Shown here: positions 44,341-56,576 of the stretch, in pieces
Layout of the letters: each line of letters opens with the position of its first letter
Numbering within the stretch: the first letter of the stretch is position 1
Assembly: GCA_036571765.1 (NCBI GenBank)
Contig: BROE01000013.1
Span: 7,846,709 to 7,910,708, forward strand
Source of the DNA: Plecoglossus altivelis
Taxonomy: Eukaryota > Chordata > Actinopteri > Osmeriformes > Plecoglossidae
Direction: 5' to 3'
DNA length: 64,000 nucleotides
Made by a program: the position numbers and the translations under genes
Notes under the pieces: model-generated
Seen by the model: only the letters and a program-made list of their open reading frames with translations
What the model was told of the DNA's origin: nothing
Databases searched by the model: none

Positions 44341-45430
44341 CAGCTGTAAAGACAAGAGAATCTAAGAGGATGTTCTCACGCCAACCCTAAGGCTTGTCCA
44401 TCATATTCACAACAACCTCAGAGGGCAACAGAGTGCATTCAGGAGAGCTGTTGGAAAAGAGTGCGTGCCAGAAGGGAGGGAATGTGTGTGAGTGTTTTTG
44501 AAACATCCTATATGTGAAACGCCTCATTGCTCATGAAACCTGAGATGGGCTCTCTTTCTAAGCACGGGGTGATCTGTGTGAACTTTAGAAATGTATCTTT
44601 GGTGAAAATGAATGGCCTGCTGCACGCAACAAGATAGAATGCATCAACCAGGGCTGAAGTCTGTCTCTCTGTAGTCCAGAGGAGTTCCTTAGAGACCTCA
44701 TGCTTTGACACTAATTACCCTTTTTTTCGTTTTCTGAGAAATAGACCAAAGCCAGGTCAGCTTCTCTGTCGTCGCCCTCCTCCTCTTCACACCTACATCA
44801 CAGGTTTGCGTGTGTGAGATCCAGCACGGTTGCGCAGTCGATTTTGTGCAAAATGAAGAATGCGACGCATAGCAACCCGCAGAGAGACAGACCCTATCAG
44901 AGAAAGGATGGCTGACGGCTGTTCTGGATGGAATCACGTCTGCCATGTCTTTCTGTTGCACCCTGGTATAGCAATCACTGTCGCTATCAGTAGTGACGTG
45001 CACTCGTCTGTGTACGCCTCCTTTTAATACTCTCTCTCTCACGCACACACACACACACAAATACACACGTATGCACACAAGATCACAGGATCAAATCTTA
45101 AATCAACATTTCTCGCGCAGAAAAACATTAACACATGACAGCCGTGCTTCAGTTTGATGACAGTATTTATTTACTTGTGCTTTTTTCTCAACGTGCCGGA
45201 AGTTTTTGTAGATGAAAATGTCCCGGAAAATGTCTGCGAGGCCCGCAGGGAAGGATGCTGTGAAAGAGACAGAGATGAAAAGACACCACAAGCTGCCAAA
45301 CTTCCATTTTGGATTGTAAATCAAAATGCCTTTCAACTGTCTGTAAATGATGTTTATGTGAGTGTTGCTGTCCTTGCCATCACGCCCTATGGTTCTGTGC
45401 ACCTCCGGCTTGTGCACCTGCTGACATACA

Positions 45431-45440
45431 CTAACGCACG

Positions 45441-45484
<44 letters not shown>
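45431..45484. repeat. (CA)n microsatellite
   Basis: CGCACGCA followed by about 40 bases of CACACA. Confidence 0.95.
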
Positions 45485-45486
<2 letters not shown>

Positions 45487-48400
45487 GCAATGAAAACAGA
45501 ATTTACCTCCCAGCTTCAATAGAGGATCTGGCTCTGTTTTCGCTCACATTAAAATGTCACCATCCCTTTCAACTGACTGCTGTTTTTGTTCCAACTCACT
45601 TGCCTTATTGGGCCCATTCAGTTTCATATCAATGTTCCACTTTGTTTAAAATGCACGTCCTCCAACAATCAGTAAACGTCCTTTTAAGCCTTTTGTTAGC
45701 ATTGGTGATAGGAAAGCACTGACGCGTTAGCAATTAGCATGCTTGTCCTTGCGGTAGAGTGTCCCCCCTGGTCGGCCTGGAGTTGACATGCTTTGACAGC
45801 CAGGCTTACTGTGGCCTGGCCAGTGCTCTGGTGCTGTTTGAACAGGGAGGTGGAGACACTCTGAATGCCTGCCGCTCAGCACTCGGCCATAATTCAATTA
45901 CACTGAGCTGGTTGTGGAGGCCAAGTGGATGGGCTACACACACACCCACACACACACACATACACACATACACCTTTCCACTTAAACAGTCCTGCATGGC
46001 TAGCTACTGACACAATCGCACAACAGGCACATGCAGACCCTTGACCCCATATTCACACAAAGCATAGCATGCTATCCAAACACAGCACTTCAAACCACAG
46101 AAAGGTAGATTACAAAAGATCCAGGCAGTTTGTGTGTTTGTGCCCAACAATTTGGACTGTAGCACGCACTGTCCTACAACTCCTGTTCAAGACAGACATC
46201 TGTTCTGGTGGAAGTCATTTTAGTTTCTAGTCTCCACCATATCAGTTGCCAGGCTTTAATTGAATTATTCCAAAAATTTGCCAGCCAAGACCTGATTACC
46301 ATTGAGGGCATTGGGCTAATGCAACATCAGTGTCATGCCAAAACCCTGGTGTGTGTGACAATCTGAGTTAGATTAGCCCACAGGATCAACAGCCTTGTCT
46401 GGCGCACACAACTACTGTCACACCATCTCAGGACTCACTTGTAGACAACTGCTGGACCAATGAACAAAAGATGACCATTATCTGATATGGATAGAAATAA
46501 AGATGTAAAGTTCATATGAATACCCTCCTGGGTCCTCAGTGTATGTTTATAATGGTATCAGTTATATATCGTTTTTTTGTAAACGTTCATTATCCACAAT
46601 AAGGTTTTCTTAGTTCTGAGTCAGCATAAGTATCATGTAGCCTAGAGACTTCTGAAACATGGGCAATCCAGTTAGCTGTTTGTGACGCAAATAGGATGTT
46701 GGATTATGACTATTTTTATACAGAATGTCCAAATAAAGTTTTGGGGATTGGCTCTTTAAATCTTACATCAACAGTGCTTGCCAATCTTTGAATCTTGAAT
46801 CAACATAAAGGTGGCTGTTGATTCCTGGTAAAAACAGGCCTTCTCCATCGTTCTCATTGGTTGAGCTGATGGTTCTCAGGCATGTCAATCTTGTCATCCT
46901 GCTGAGGCCTGGCCAAAAAAATATCAACTCTTCCTCCTTTTCACATGACAGGTAATTGGACAGCAGGTATGAGAGATTAACATTCATTCAGATTCACATC
47001 CATTGCGCAGCGCTGTTGGTATCGAACGCGCCAATTGACGGTTCATGTTCCAACTTGTGTTTGTTGGGATGAAAGTCAAGATCGTAAACTGCCTACGTCA
47101 TCAAAGTGTTTATACGACCACAATTCTACTGATGTAATTTTGCCTTCAGGAAAACATGGCTGTGTGGTAAGCTAATTTGGGGCAAATTCGTGGGAACATA
47201 ATATTTACAATAACAATAAAGTGTTGCAGGCCCACCTGCTGATCAGTCACTGTAAACAGTAGCTGTGATTTGTCATGGATAAGACATTGTAAAAACACAG
47301 CAGCATGCAGCCTAACTCAAACGTAGGCTGGGAAATCAAGATAACTGAAGAAAACCTGTTTAGTAAAAGTAACAACATTGTATGGACCAACCTAAAGATC
47401 TAATCGTGTCCCTAAATTCCCTGTGATAGATAACCTGTGGCCCCAGGTAAGAATAAGAGAGTTAAGGAATAAGAAACAAGAAAGATCAGAAGTTTTTACA
47501 TTTCCGTTGCCTTGGGCCTTGTAGGAGGTCAACAGCACTGATAAGAAGCGGTTGTCCTCACGCAAGACAGGTAGCTTTGGAACAGGAGGCGTCACGACAC
47601 TGTTTTTCTCTTTCCTCCTATGGAGGGCTGCGGACTCGTCTGTCCGGTTTCCTTCACTTGGCTCTGCCGTGTGCATGCGAGTGGCTTGTAAAAGGCAGAG
47701 GAAGCTGAGGTGTAGAGACAAGGCGCTCGAGGCGAGGGGAGTTTACACAGCGCCTCAACATTAATCCGCCCTCTCGGATTTTTGTATCCGACCTAACATT
47801 AAGAATGGCAATAAAGCGAAACCTTCCTGTGAAAATATTTCTAGGTGTTTGGCAGCTAGTCCTGTTCAGCCCACACCTTTGACAGGTTTGACATTTGATT
47901 AATGTTACCAAAATGAACAACAGCGCAGGGACTGATGGATCATTTATTTTACAAAATTAAGCTTTGAAGTCTTAATTTCCTCAGTCTATCGGTCCGATGA
48001 GAAATAATATTAAAGCTGCCTGTGTGTGCACATGCTGATAGCTCAAACTGTAGGTCATTCTGTGCAATTCTGAATCAAGTTGGAAAAGTGTGCAGGTGTG
48101 TTATTTAAATCAACAATAGTCAACTAGAGTATAGAAATGTATACATCTAAAGACTACCTCTCCACATTTGACCAACTTCCCTAACCCTGATTCATAATAC
48201 ATATTTTATCTTAATTAGCATTTAAACGAATGGCCTGCTAGGTTTGTCTCATGAAAATGGGTGTGTCTTTCTCTTGTCTATTACATCGAAACTTTTGGGG
48301 GGAACAGTCCATTATTGTTCTCGTCTGAGAAAGAGATTTCATTGTACCGAGAACTCAACTAGGCACCAGAGCGTGACACTAGATGCACGCATGCTGACAC

Positions 48401-48724
48401 ACATTTAGAGATCCAGGTACAATAGATCCTTGAGTCATCCGATCAGTTCTGAGTCTCAGGCTAACAGACAGAGTGTTACTGTCGTGTGGGATGTGGCCAA
48501 ATGAAGTGGAGAAGCTGCAGGTTTCAGAGAATGCAGCCCTGCTTCTAGCCTCAGGCACGTAGCTCAGATTTAAGAATGAGTTAGCGTGTCAAGATAGCGT
48601 GTCTTGCTCACTAATAGACCACGCCTGCACCTGTCAGGTGCTCAGTGGCATGCCTATGTTTCGTGCAGGAGCTTGTGTGTTTATGTGTACGTGAGAGAGA
48701 TTCAAAGAGAAATGTGTCTGTGTG

Positions 48725-48727
<3 letters not shown>

Positions 48728-48784
<57 letters not shown>

Positions 48785-48795
48785 CTCTCTCTCTG
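48728..48795. repeat. (CT)n microsatellite
   Basis: About 48 bases of uninterrupted CT, then CACACACA and a second short CT run. Confidence 0.95.
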
Positions 48796-49900
48796 TTGCA
48801 CGCAGTTGCATACCCCAGCAGTGATGGACACCTGTGATTTAACTTGCTCCTGGGATGGCTAAGCAACCCTGGAAACACCTAAATATTTACTAAGTCATGC
48901 AAGACCTGGGAGGTTGAGTTTTAGAGCTCTCTTCCTCTCTGTACCCGCACACGTCTAGGCTCGTAACATAAACAACACGCAAAGGGAAAGCATATTCCAT
49001 GTCACCTTCACTGGCTCTGTCCTTCCACCTGTCTCCTCAGCAGGTATGACCCAGAGAGGAGATGGACCAAGACAGAGCCCACCACCTCTAACAGACTTGG
49101 TGTGATCTCCTTCTCTCCTCTCTCTTTCATGACCAGGGGCCTGCCAGAGAAACTGACATACACATATCTCAACGTTGATTTGCTTATCAACCATCGTTGC
49201 TGTCACCGATGTGTTGATTCTTACTGGCAACAAGAAATGTCAAAAAATGATTAGAAGGAGCTGCATTTCTACCACTCAACATGTTCAACAACATTTGGGG
49301 CCTCAAGCACAGCCAGCTTTGGATGAACAAGTCTCTCTAAGCACTGTAAAGCAAAGGCCCTACAGGTCCTCATTGCTTGGCTTTAAAGTTCTCATCTTAA
49401 ACCCCTATGGAACATAAACCAGGGCATGCCCAAATGAAAGCCCTCTTCATTCATTTGAACACTTGGAGACTTCTGAACTGTAAGATATTCGGGTGACACC
49501 ACCTGTGTAGTGAGCTGAATCACGTCTTGTGGATTTTGTCACTTCAGGAATGGCAAAAAAGGTCTAGATCATTTGATTGGTGGAGTATCTGTCTCTTCTG
49601 AACCTGGAAAACAGAGGAGTGAGAGAAAGGTCACTGGCAAGCTCCAGGAATATTATTGGTCGTATTAGTGACATCACTGGCAGATGCCATCTTAGTTGTG
49701 TGTGATTGCCTCTGCTTCCTGGCTCAGGATAGCCCACTGGTGGGTAGCAAGTAGGTATATGTACACTCCAAATGGTGAGATAAACTCACATCTAAGTAGA
49801 CACTGTATAAAAGCACTCGCGCACTCACATTAATATGGCATGGACATGATCATACCTGCATACGTACACACACGTTTTGCTGGAACTCCCCATGTCTCTC

Positions 49901-49954
49901 TCTCTCACACACACAAACACACACACACATGAACACACACACACACACACACAC
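49901..49954. repeat. (CA)n microsatellite
   Basis: Two CA tracts separated by CATGAACA. Confidence 0.9.
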
Positions 49955-51257
49955 TATAGCGTGTCAGTGGGGAATGCATGTGCTATCTGAGGTTGGTTGG
50001 CGAGCCCTTCTTGTGCAGCTTTATCAGACACATCTTCATGTTCACCCCCAGCTGCCAGTGAATAGCTGCACCTAGTCCTGCCCCTCACCTGCAACAATGG
50101 TGGCAGTACCTCCAATAAAACATGGAAATGTTCCCTAAATAGCAGGCAAAATTGCTATTGGAAAAGATTTCATCATACCAGACCTGTCCAAGCTTGCTTT
50201 TTCAAAGGACTACATCTATATTTGTCAAACAGTCCACCAGTCAAGCTAAAGAACATAGAGGAGTATTACTGACGGATTAGGTTGAGGACACTGTTATCGG
50301 CCTTCATTTCCTTCCTCAACCATAGTTCACATACCTGTTGTTGTTATGTAAACCCGACTGAGGCATAACAGCAGAGAGGATCAAGCTGAAAACAATGTGT
50401 GCAATGTCCTAGAGTGCGTGTAAACATGCAGGCAATAGTTTGTATTTTCTGTATCTATTTAATCTGTATGTTCCGTGTCACAACCAGGTATTGTATGAAG
50501 CTGAAATATACTGGGTAAATGACTGCGGACCCAGGGATGTGTAGTGTCTCACCTGTGGATGTGATTAGATGAGCGGTTCACAACATCAATCGAATTTGTT
50601 CACTGAATAGTGTTTGGCAAACTAAAACGTAGCAGTCTAAAACGTAGCAGCCTACTGCATACAGAACTGATCTCATTAAACAAACTGGGCAACAGGCTCC
50701 GCTTCATTACTGAAACGATTTATTTCTCATTTCACCATGAAATGAGGGCAACATTGGGGACAAAGCGCCAAGGATAACTAGCGACAACCTACTGATATAT
50801 AAGAGGCCATCAAGCGCTAGCTAGCCACCCACGAGGCTAATGGGTTGTAGCCGATAGAAAGCTTACTATGGCTGACTGGCAAGATTGAATTAGGCAAATT
50901 GTCATTTGATTACAAATACAGAAAAGAGAAAGAGAATGCTCATTTTGTCTGTTTTACCAGAAAAACTATCAACCATTCACTGTCCAATATAACCGTCAAC
51001 CACCAGTCTTGTTGAACTAAAAAACAAACTCGATTGACACCCTCTCTACTGCCTCCCTATGGAGCAATCAGGTCATCTCCAGTTGCATGACAAGGTGTGA
51101 GATAAGTGGCTCTGTCTCTCTTTTCTTTCATTGACATAGTTCTCAAATTGTTTAATGTTGTTTTTCACGATCCCAGGTTGCTTAGCAACGTCTGTACTGG
51201 GAACCGCAACAACACGGTAGGGGGTGGAGCTGTTAGGTGAGAGACTTGACAGACAGA

Positions 51258-51315
51258 CACGCGCACACACACACGCGCGCACGCACGCACGCGCACACAC
51301 ACACACACACACACA

Positions 51316-51348
<33 letters not shown>
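51258..51348. repeat. Compound (CA)n with CGCG interruptions
   Basis: GCGCACACAC, CGCGCGCACGCACG and long CACACA blocks, alternating purine-pyrimidine throughout; similar in make-up to the tract at 663..843. Confidence 0.95.
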
Positions 51349-51352
<4 letters not shown>

Positions 51353-52074
51353 CCACCTGTCCTATTAACAACAAGGGATCCAGAGAACTGAAAAGTGTAC
51401 ATCCACGTCTTGATCAAAGAAAAATCATGAGTATATGGCGTGCAACTCTCCATAGATCAAGCAAATATCTATGATTTTTCAGACAGAACATATTCTGGGC
51501 TCATCCATGTGGACAGTCATTATAGGTGGGAGCAAGCCCAGACTGGCTGACACTGAGGGTCTGTAATTATCCCTCCAGCTGTCACTGCCAAGGCATTTGA
51601 CCCTTGACCCCTGATACCTACACTTGAGATAATTTGCCCGAAACACGCGATAGTTCAGGGGCAGTTAGCCCCCCAGAGACCTCTGTTCCACCACGTTTTA
51701 CATAAGCATTGACAAGATTAACTTCTCTTCACTTCACGAACAGGAGTTTGGACAACCTTCTTGGGATGTTCCAGTCACAATTCCGCCAAGCTTTTACCTC
51801 CTCTGTTAGCTGGTCAACACACTGAGCCAAAGACAGTCCCATGCCTGTGCAACTTTATCTTTTGTAGCTTAGCCCCCTCCACTGGTGACAATCTGGTATC
51901 TAATACGTAAAGTAATTACTGTCATTGTCTTAACGAGGGTCAAATGCGGTACAAAGCATTTTCTTGGAAAAGCACAAAAAATGGAACAAAAACATTTCTC
52001 TGTAGTAATTCTAACCGACTGTTTACACTTAAGGAAAACCACCCTGTACCAGGCATCTGGCCAGACCTCTGTGT

Positions 52075-52080
52075 TTTATT
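52075..52080 (-). terminator. Possible polyadenylation signal of the CCBE1-family gene
   Basis: AATAAA on the minus strand (plus TTTATT), about 0.65 kb after the stop codon. It is one candidate among AT-rich sequence. Confidence 0.3.
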
Positions 52081-52230
52081 GATTCCATTTCTCTTTTGAA
52101 TTATTACAAGTAAATGTCTTCACTTAAGGTATGTGATTTCATTGTCTATGCTGTTTCTGAACAGCTGTTGTTTTCAAGGCCTGTGGTCCCCTCAGCTTTC
52201 CTCAAGATGCTAGCCTAAATATAGATGGGT

Positions 52231-52352
52231 ACACACACAGACACACACACACACACACACGCATGCACACACACACACGCACGCATGCACGCACACACAC
52301 AAACACATGCATGCACACGCACACACATGCACGCACACAAACACACACACGA
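52231..52352. repeat. (CA)n with CATGCA/CACGCA interruptions
   Basis: About 120 bases of CACACA broken by GCATGCACAC and CACGCACGCATGC. It lies downstream of the CCBE1-family stop codon. Confidence 0.95.
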
Positions 52353-52725
52353 ACACACCAGCTTATGGTCCTAGCGCGCATCTCCACACATGAGTAAAAA
52401 ACACTTTGTAATATGCAAAGAACTATGTACAAATATTATAATGATCAACACATTGCTCTTTTGTATATTTTTTCTGTCTTCTTTTGTATTAGCTGCTTTC
52501 TGTCTACAGTCTGTTGTCTCTGACAAAGGGAAAGCAGAGATGAGGTCTCTAAACATCAGACGGTCCTGAGGCGTGGAGACAGTTGATAGTTGTGTGTAGC
52601 GACAAAGCTTCACTGAAGTCAACAGGAGTCAGTTCACTTATTGTCTTATGCTCCGTAGGAGCTAAAGGTGGTTCCCAATGGCTGTGTGATTGACAGTTGC
52701 CTCAGGTGACCTAGTTGCCTTGGTG

Positions 52726-52914
52726 TCAGGTGTTGAGCCTGAGCTCTCCTTGTCCAGATCCCCAGTCCATAAAGTCTGCCTCCCCACTGGAGTTTGGCGG
52801 GCTGTCCAAGGAGAGACCTCGCCTCTTCCCAAACACTTGCTCCTGGAGTTCAATGATGTCATTGCGAATGTCTGCCATCATAAGAAGTAGGAAGTCGAAG
52901 GAGCCAGGGGGTCC
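52726..52914 (-). CDS. CCBE1-family exon i (C-terminus)
   Basis: 189 bases with TGA at 52728..52726. Acceptor CTCCATAG. GPPGSFDFLLLMMADIRNDI, then IELQEQVFGKR and a divergent tail ending GELRLNT. Confidence 0.92.
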   Translation of the reverse strand, partial: GPPGSFDFLLLMMADIRNDIIELQEQVFGKRRGLSLDSPPNSSGEADFMDWGSGQGELRLNT

Positions 52915-55144
52915 CTATGGAGAGACACAAGGTGTTCTTTTAGATCCAGCTCTTGTTGTCTATTAATAAAACTTGCCTTTGTAATGACTAGGTCTGGTTA
53001 GAAATAACATCGAACACAGGACAATAGTATTCTTGTAATCATGCTTTTCTTTGAAAGCTTTGTGTAGAGTCATTTGAATGTTTGACTTCCTGAAAGAGTT
53101 GGAAGGCAGCTCTAGCGTGCAGACTCACAGGTGGACCCCTGGGGCCTGGTGCTCCTCTATCTCCCTGAAGAAGAAAGAATTCAATCAGGAATAGGAAGTC
53201 CCTTCAAACAATAACTCCAAACTAGGCCTCTCAGTCTAGTGTGAGAAGCCAACTGTTAAAGTTCCAGTTAATACCTTTGTAAACATTGATAAGGTAGAAG
53301 TTATGTATTAACAAGGTTTAAGACCATCCACACAAACACACATCTCTGTATGCGCAGACGGATTATTGTTTCACATGGAAATGAGAGGTAAGTAATGACC
53401 TTGTGTCCATCTTTTCCAGCTGCACCAGGTGGCCCCTGGCATATGGAAACAACAGAAAATATGTCCAATTAATTACATCAGATGGTCATATTTTCCTGTG
53501 GTTTATTTGTCAGTGGCAAACAATACTTGTTAGCTGACCAGAGCTTACGTGTACTGTATGGGACTGTGTTTCTGGACAGAAGCAGCATTGTAATCTTACC
53601 ACCGGCCCCCTGCGGCCCCTCTTGATGTGCTCCAGGTCAGGCTGGGGGCCCATCGGCCCCATGTTCCCTCTTGGTCCCTGTAGTCCTGGTATCCCCATCT
53701 CCCCCTGCTCCCCCTTCTCCCCTGGAGCTCCAGGGTGCCCTGGTAAACGTGGACAGGACAGGACTTAATAACTAAATAGATGTGTGCGTGTAAGAGAGAG
53801 AGAGGCGGAGAGAGATTTGGAGCGTTTACCTGGGACCCCAGGTGAGCCTGGAGGGCCAGGGGGTCCGGAGGGTCCGGAGGTGTCGGGCCCTTTCCCCACC
53901 CTCCCAGGAGATGGCTTGTCACTGCTGTTAGCCAGGCCATATGACAGCATCCCCTGCACACACACACACGCACACACACCAGTGCAGCAAAGCCAGTTGG
54001 TCATCCACTTAGGGGACAATTGTAAAAAAAACATGAAACGTGTGTGGTCACACAGTGGGTGTGGTCATCCAGTGGTTGTACCTGGTTGGGTGGCTGAGTG
54101 TTGCTGCCCAGCCTCAGTTTGAGCTGCAGCAGGCTGTTCCTCATGGTGACAAAGTCCTGGCAGGTGAAGGAGCAGGATCCTGCGCTCATTAAGGTGTCTG
54201 ACTTCCTTGGGGAGCTCACTGGGTAAGACACACAGCAAGGACTGCACTCTCAAATACACAGGGTGGTGAAGAGGTGGGAGACAGAGATGGGAAGTAACAC
54301 AACACAAGTACTTTGTTACTGTACTTGGCTCAGACTCACAGTTGTGGTTTGGGATGCAGGAGCGCCGGTCAGGTGCCAGGATGTAGCCGCTGTGACACGC
54401 ACACAGGAAGCTGCCCATGCTGTTCTCACAGCTGTGGTCACACACACTGCCATTGGTTTCAGCACACTCATCTATGTCTGCAGGTGAGACAGACAAAGGC
54501 AGCCACATAATGCCTGACATGCTTCACAAAGGACATGCAATTCAGACCATACATAGAGAATGAATGAAAGGTCCATCCCTCAAATGTTTCATGTAGGAAT
54601 GTGATTTATTTTGCAGTATGATGCAGCTAGTCCTAATTCGTCCGATGACGTGTCCAATCAGAGACAAACAGGAGGTGGACTGACCCAGACAGTAGGGGTT
54701 CTGGTGGTTGCGATGCCGCTCCCTATCAAAGCGGTAACCAGGGTAACACGTGCAGACGACCCGTCCAAAATTGTCTGTGCACTGTTGTTCACAGGGCGAT
54801 CCAGCACACACATCAACACCTTCCCAATACAAACACACAGACACAAAAACAGCATTAGTTTACCACTGTTGGCTTTCCATGCGTCCTCACAAAGTCTAGG
54901 AGTAATGGAGTAATATTGCCCTCTAGTGTTCACAATTAATCATTTGACTTTAAGGGGAACATGAAATCTATCCATAGAACAGATGTTACTGTTGGTGAAC
55001 AGACATTTTTTTGATCAAAGACCAATATTTTGTAACGAAGGGTACAGATATGTTTTGTGTGTGGAAAAACAGTCGTCATTTTTTTACCTACTTTCAGGGA
55101 TGCACTGGCCCATCACAAACCTGAAACCATCGCAGCATTTCCTC
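52726..55144 (-). CDS. CCBE1-family protein (collagen and calcium-binding EGF domains), 5' partial
   Basis: Secreted extracellular-matrix protein family; human CCBE1 promotes VEGF-C processing in lymphatic growth. Nine exons are visible (55144..55092, 54819..54685, 54477..54340, 54218..54082, 53953..53830, 53739..53600, 53435..53400, 53164..53129, 52914..52726) and join in frame to 328 residues. In order: a Cys-rich piece (RKCCDGF, GQCIPE); an EGF-like domain (CAGSPCEQQCTDNFGRVVC); a calcium-binding EGF domain with DIDEC and the Asn-hydroxylation pattern CENSMGSFLC; a helical linker; Gly-X-Y repeats (about 181-226 and 243-269); and a C-terminal SFDFLLLMMADIRNDIIELQ segment. About 70 N-terminal residues, including the signal peptide, are missing from what I found. 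It could be ccbe1 itself or a paralogue; the C-terminal 40 residues differ clearly from human CCBE1. Confidence 0.88.
53129..53164 (-). CDS. CCBE1-family exon h (36-bp collagen exon)
   Basis: Twelve codons, GDRGAPGPRGPP, phase 0. Acceptor TTCTTCAG, donor GTGAGTC, both strong. Confidence 0.88.
53400..53435 (-). CDS. CCBE1-family exon g (36-bp collagen exon)
   Basis: Twelve codons, GPPGAAGKDGHK, phase 0. Acceptor ATATGCCAG is fair; the donor GTCATT is weak, so this exon may be inefficiently spliced. Matches human GPPGAPGRDGSK. Confidence 0.78.
53600..53739 (-). CDS. CCBE1-family exon f (Gly-X-Y and conserved DLEHIKRGRRG)
   Basis: 140 bases. Acceptor TTTACCAG, donor GTG|GTAAGA. Collagen repeats to GNMGPMGP, then the non-collagen insert QPDLEHIKRGRRGPV, a CCBE1 hallmark. 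Confidence 0.92.
53830..53953 (-). CDS. CCBE1-family exon e (start of Gly-X-Y)
   Basis: 124 bases. Acceptor GTGTGCAG (preceded by a CA/GT repeat in place of a true pyrimidine tract), donor CCAG|GTAAAC. Ends in GPSGPPGPPGSPGVP collagen repeats. Confidence 0.88.
54082..54218 (-). CDS. CCBE1-family exon d (linker helix)
   Basis: 137 bases. Acceptor CTTACCCAG, donor CCAG|GTACAA. Encodes the GSCSFTCQDFVTMRNSLLQL segment, parallel to the GTCCATCKEF...VLQLK helix of CCBE1. Confidence 0.88.
54340..54477 (-). CDS. CCBE1-family exon c (calcium-binding EGF)
   Basis: 138 bases. Acceptor CACCTGCAG, donor AACT|GTGAGT. DIDECAETNGSVC followed by CENSMGSFLC, with calcium-binding Asp/Glu and the hydroxylation-consensus Asn in place. 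Confidence 0.92.
54685..54819 (-). CDS. CCBE1-family exon b (EGF-like 1)
   Basis: 135 bases. Acceptor TTGGGAAG with a weak pyrimidine tract, donor CTGG|GTCAGT. Encodes VDVCAGSPCEQQC through NPYCL, close to CCBE1. Confidence 0.9.
55092..55144 (-). CDS. CCBE1-family exon a (Cys-rich)
   Basis: 53 bases. Acceptor GTTTGCAG, donor GAAA|GTAGGT. Encodes RKCCDGFRFVMGQCIPE, matching the RKKCC...GQCIPE region of CCBE1. Starts with the last base of a codon, so at least one exon precedes it. Confidence 0.85.
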
Positions 55145-56391
55145 CTGCAAACGACCAGGAGAGAGGCAACATCAGACGATTACAGCACACACACACACCA
55201 GATGGATAGCACGCAGTGAATCAGCTGTCCTTGTGACAGAGTTCATCACTGTGGCGGAACCATGCCGTTTTTACGATTGACTCTGTCTTCAATCAGACAA
55301 CATTGCCTCCCCCCCCTTCCCCCTCCTTCCCCCCTCTCTTTGTCCACCCTCACCCCCCTTGTCCCCTGCACTAACACTCAGGCTCAGCCAGTTCATGCCT
55401 GTCCACGGGTTCACATCCCGCTCTGGTTCCACTTGCTCAAGGTCCAGCCAGGAGACAGCTGGGCCGGAGGAAGGTGCAGAGCCAGACGCAACAGCCCACC
55501 ACATGTTCCAGGGATTAGGGACGGCAACAGCAGAGAGGAAACAACCAGGGGTACCGGACAGCTCACAGAACCAAGGAACCAAAACGGAGCAGGACTGCCG
55601 ACCAGGACGAGTTTGGGGTGGAAAAAACCTCCCTCCTGCCCAAGGACTGCACGCTCTCGTCAGGGAGAATTTAGCACAGCGCTCCATTCGTAACGCTCTC
55701 AAGACGACAAGTTGCTTTTATTCCTCTCCAGCTTCCATGCAGCATAACCCTAAATCACTCTTTCCGGATTCCCCTCCTCTCCTGTCCTCCTCCTCCTCCC
55801 CTTCCTCTGAATGAAAAATAACCTAGGGTAGGACAGGTCTGGTAGGCCCTTGATGAAAGCCAGATGAGGGGTAATCTACGGCCTGTAGTATTGTGAAGGG
55901 GGGTGTGAATCCAGGACAAGAACGAGGGACCTGTGGTGTCTGGCAGCTGAAGGCCACCTCTGTACCCAACCAAGGGACCCTCTCTCCTGTCTCTGCCCAG
56001 GGAGGAGAAGATGGGCTAATGTGGAGCAGATGTGGTGCCTGTCTGAGCCGTAGGTGGAGAGGTGCGGGGTAGGCGATGGCAGAATCATCTCTTTCAGTGT
56101 CCTGATAAACATCAACAGGCCATCTGTCAGTCATTTTGACACACACTCACACAAACACACAAACGGACACACACATCCTGACTTGATGGGGGTTGGGATG
56201 AATGAGACAGGGTTTAGTAGAGTCAGGTCAGGGAGCACTGGCAGAGGTTGGGTGATCTGTCTGTTTTTGTTTTGCAATGGGAGGGCTGGTGTCTGTTGAT
56301 GGACAGGGATCTATTGGCCTATAAGGCCAAACTGCTAAGCTGCTAAACCTCCATCACTGTCCTGTCTGCTGGTTCTCACCCTGCCTTTGGG

Positions 56392-56576
56392 TGTGTGTGT
56401 GTGTGTGTGTTTGTGTGTGTGCCAAAAGCAAGGGTACTGGCAAGTAATTGGCCACAGCTTGTTAATGTCTGCCACATATTATTAGCGAGAGTGATCTGTG
56501 ACACTGGCAGACTTGTCAAACACTTGACTGTGAGACACACACAAACACACACACACACGCACACACACACACGCAC
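56392..56576. repeat. (GT)n and (CA)n pair about 110 bp apart
   Basis: GT tract at 56392..56421 and CA/CGCA tract at 56536..56576 in opposite orientation, so they could pair as an imperfect inverted repeat. Confidence 0.85.

Larger units (their letters stand above)
39391..52070. other. Intergenic region between CYP1A upstream elements and the CCBE1-family 3' end
   Basis: 12.7 kb without a recognised gene. It contains many CA, CT and GTAGTA-type simple repeats, scattered further TNGCGTG sites (40969, 41231, 41369, 41727, 43422), and several short minus-strand segments with exon-like borders (see findings). Otherwise AT-rich unique sequence. Confidence 0.5.

Noticed and set aside
44508..44711. 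Minus-strand 67-codon frame ending MSNEAFHI
   Set aside because: Residue mix is plausible, but no family, no splice pair and no start context could be supported.
45154..45430. Plus-strand open frame with protein-like composition (VPEVFVDENVPENVC)
   Set aside because: No family recognised, no supporting splice sites, and the same interval is open on the other strand, so chance is more likely.
55262..55814. Overlapping open frames of 137-151 codons on both strands
   Set aside because: I tested the minus-strand frame as a CCBE1-family N-terminal exon (it contains a Trp- and Ala-rich stretch) but found neither the expected Cys pattern nor convincing splice sites in phase with exon a. Left as non-coding.
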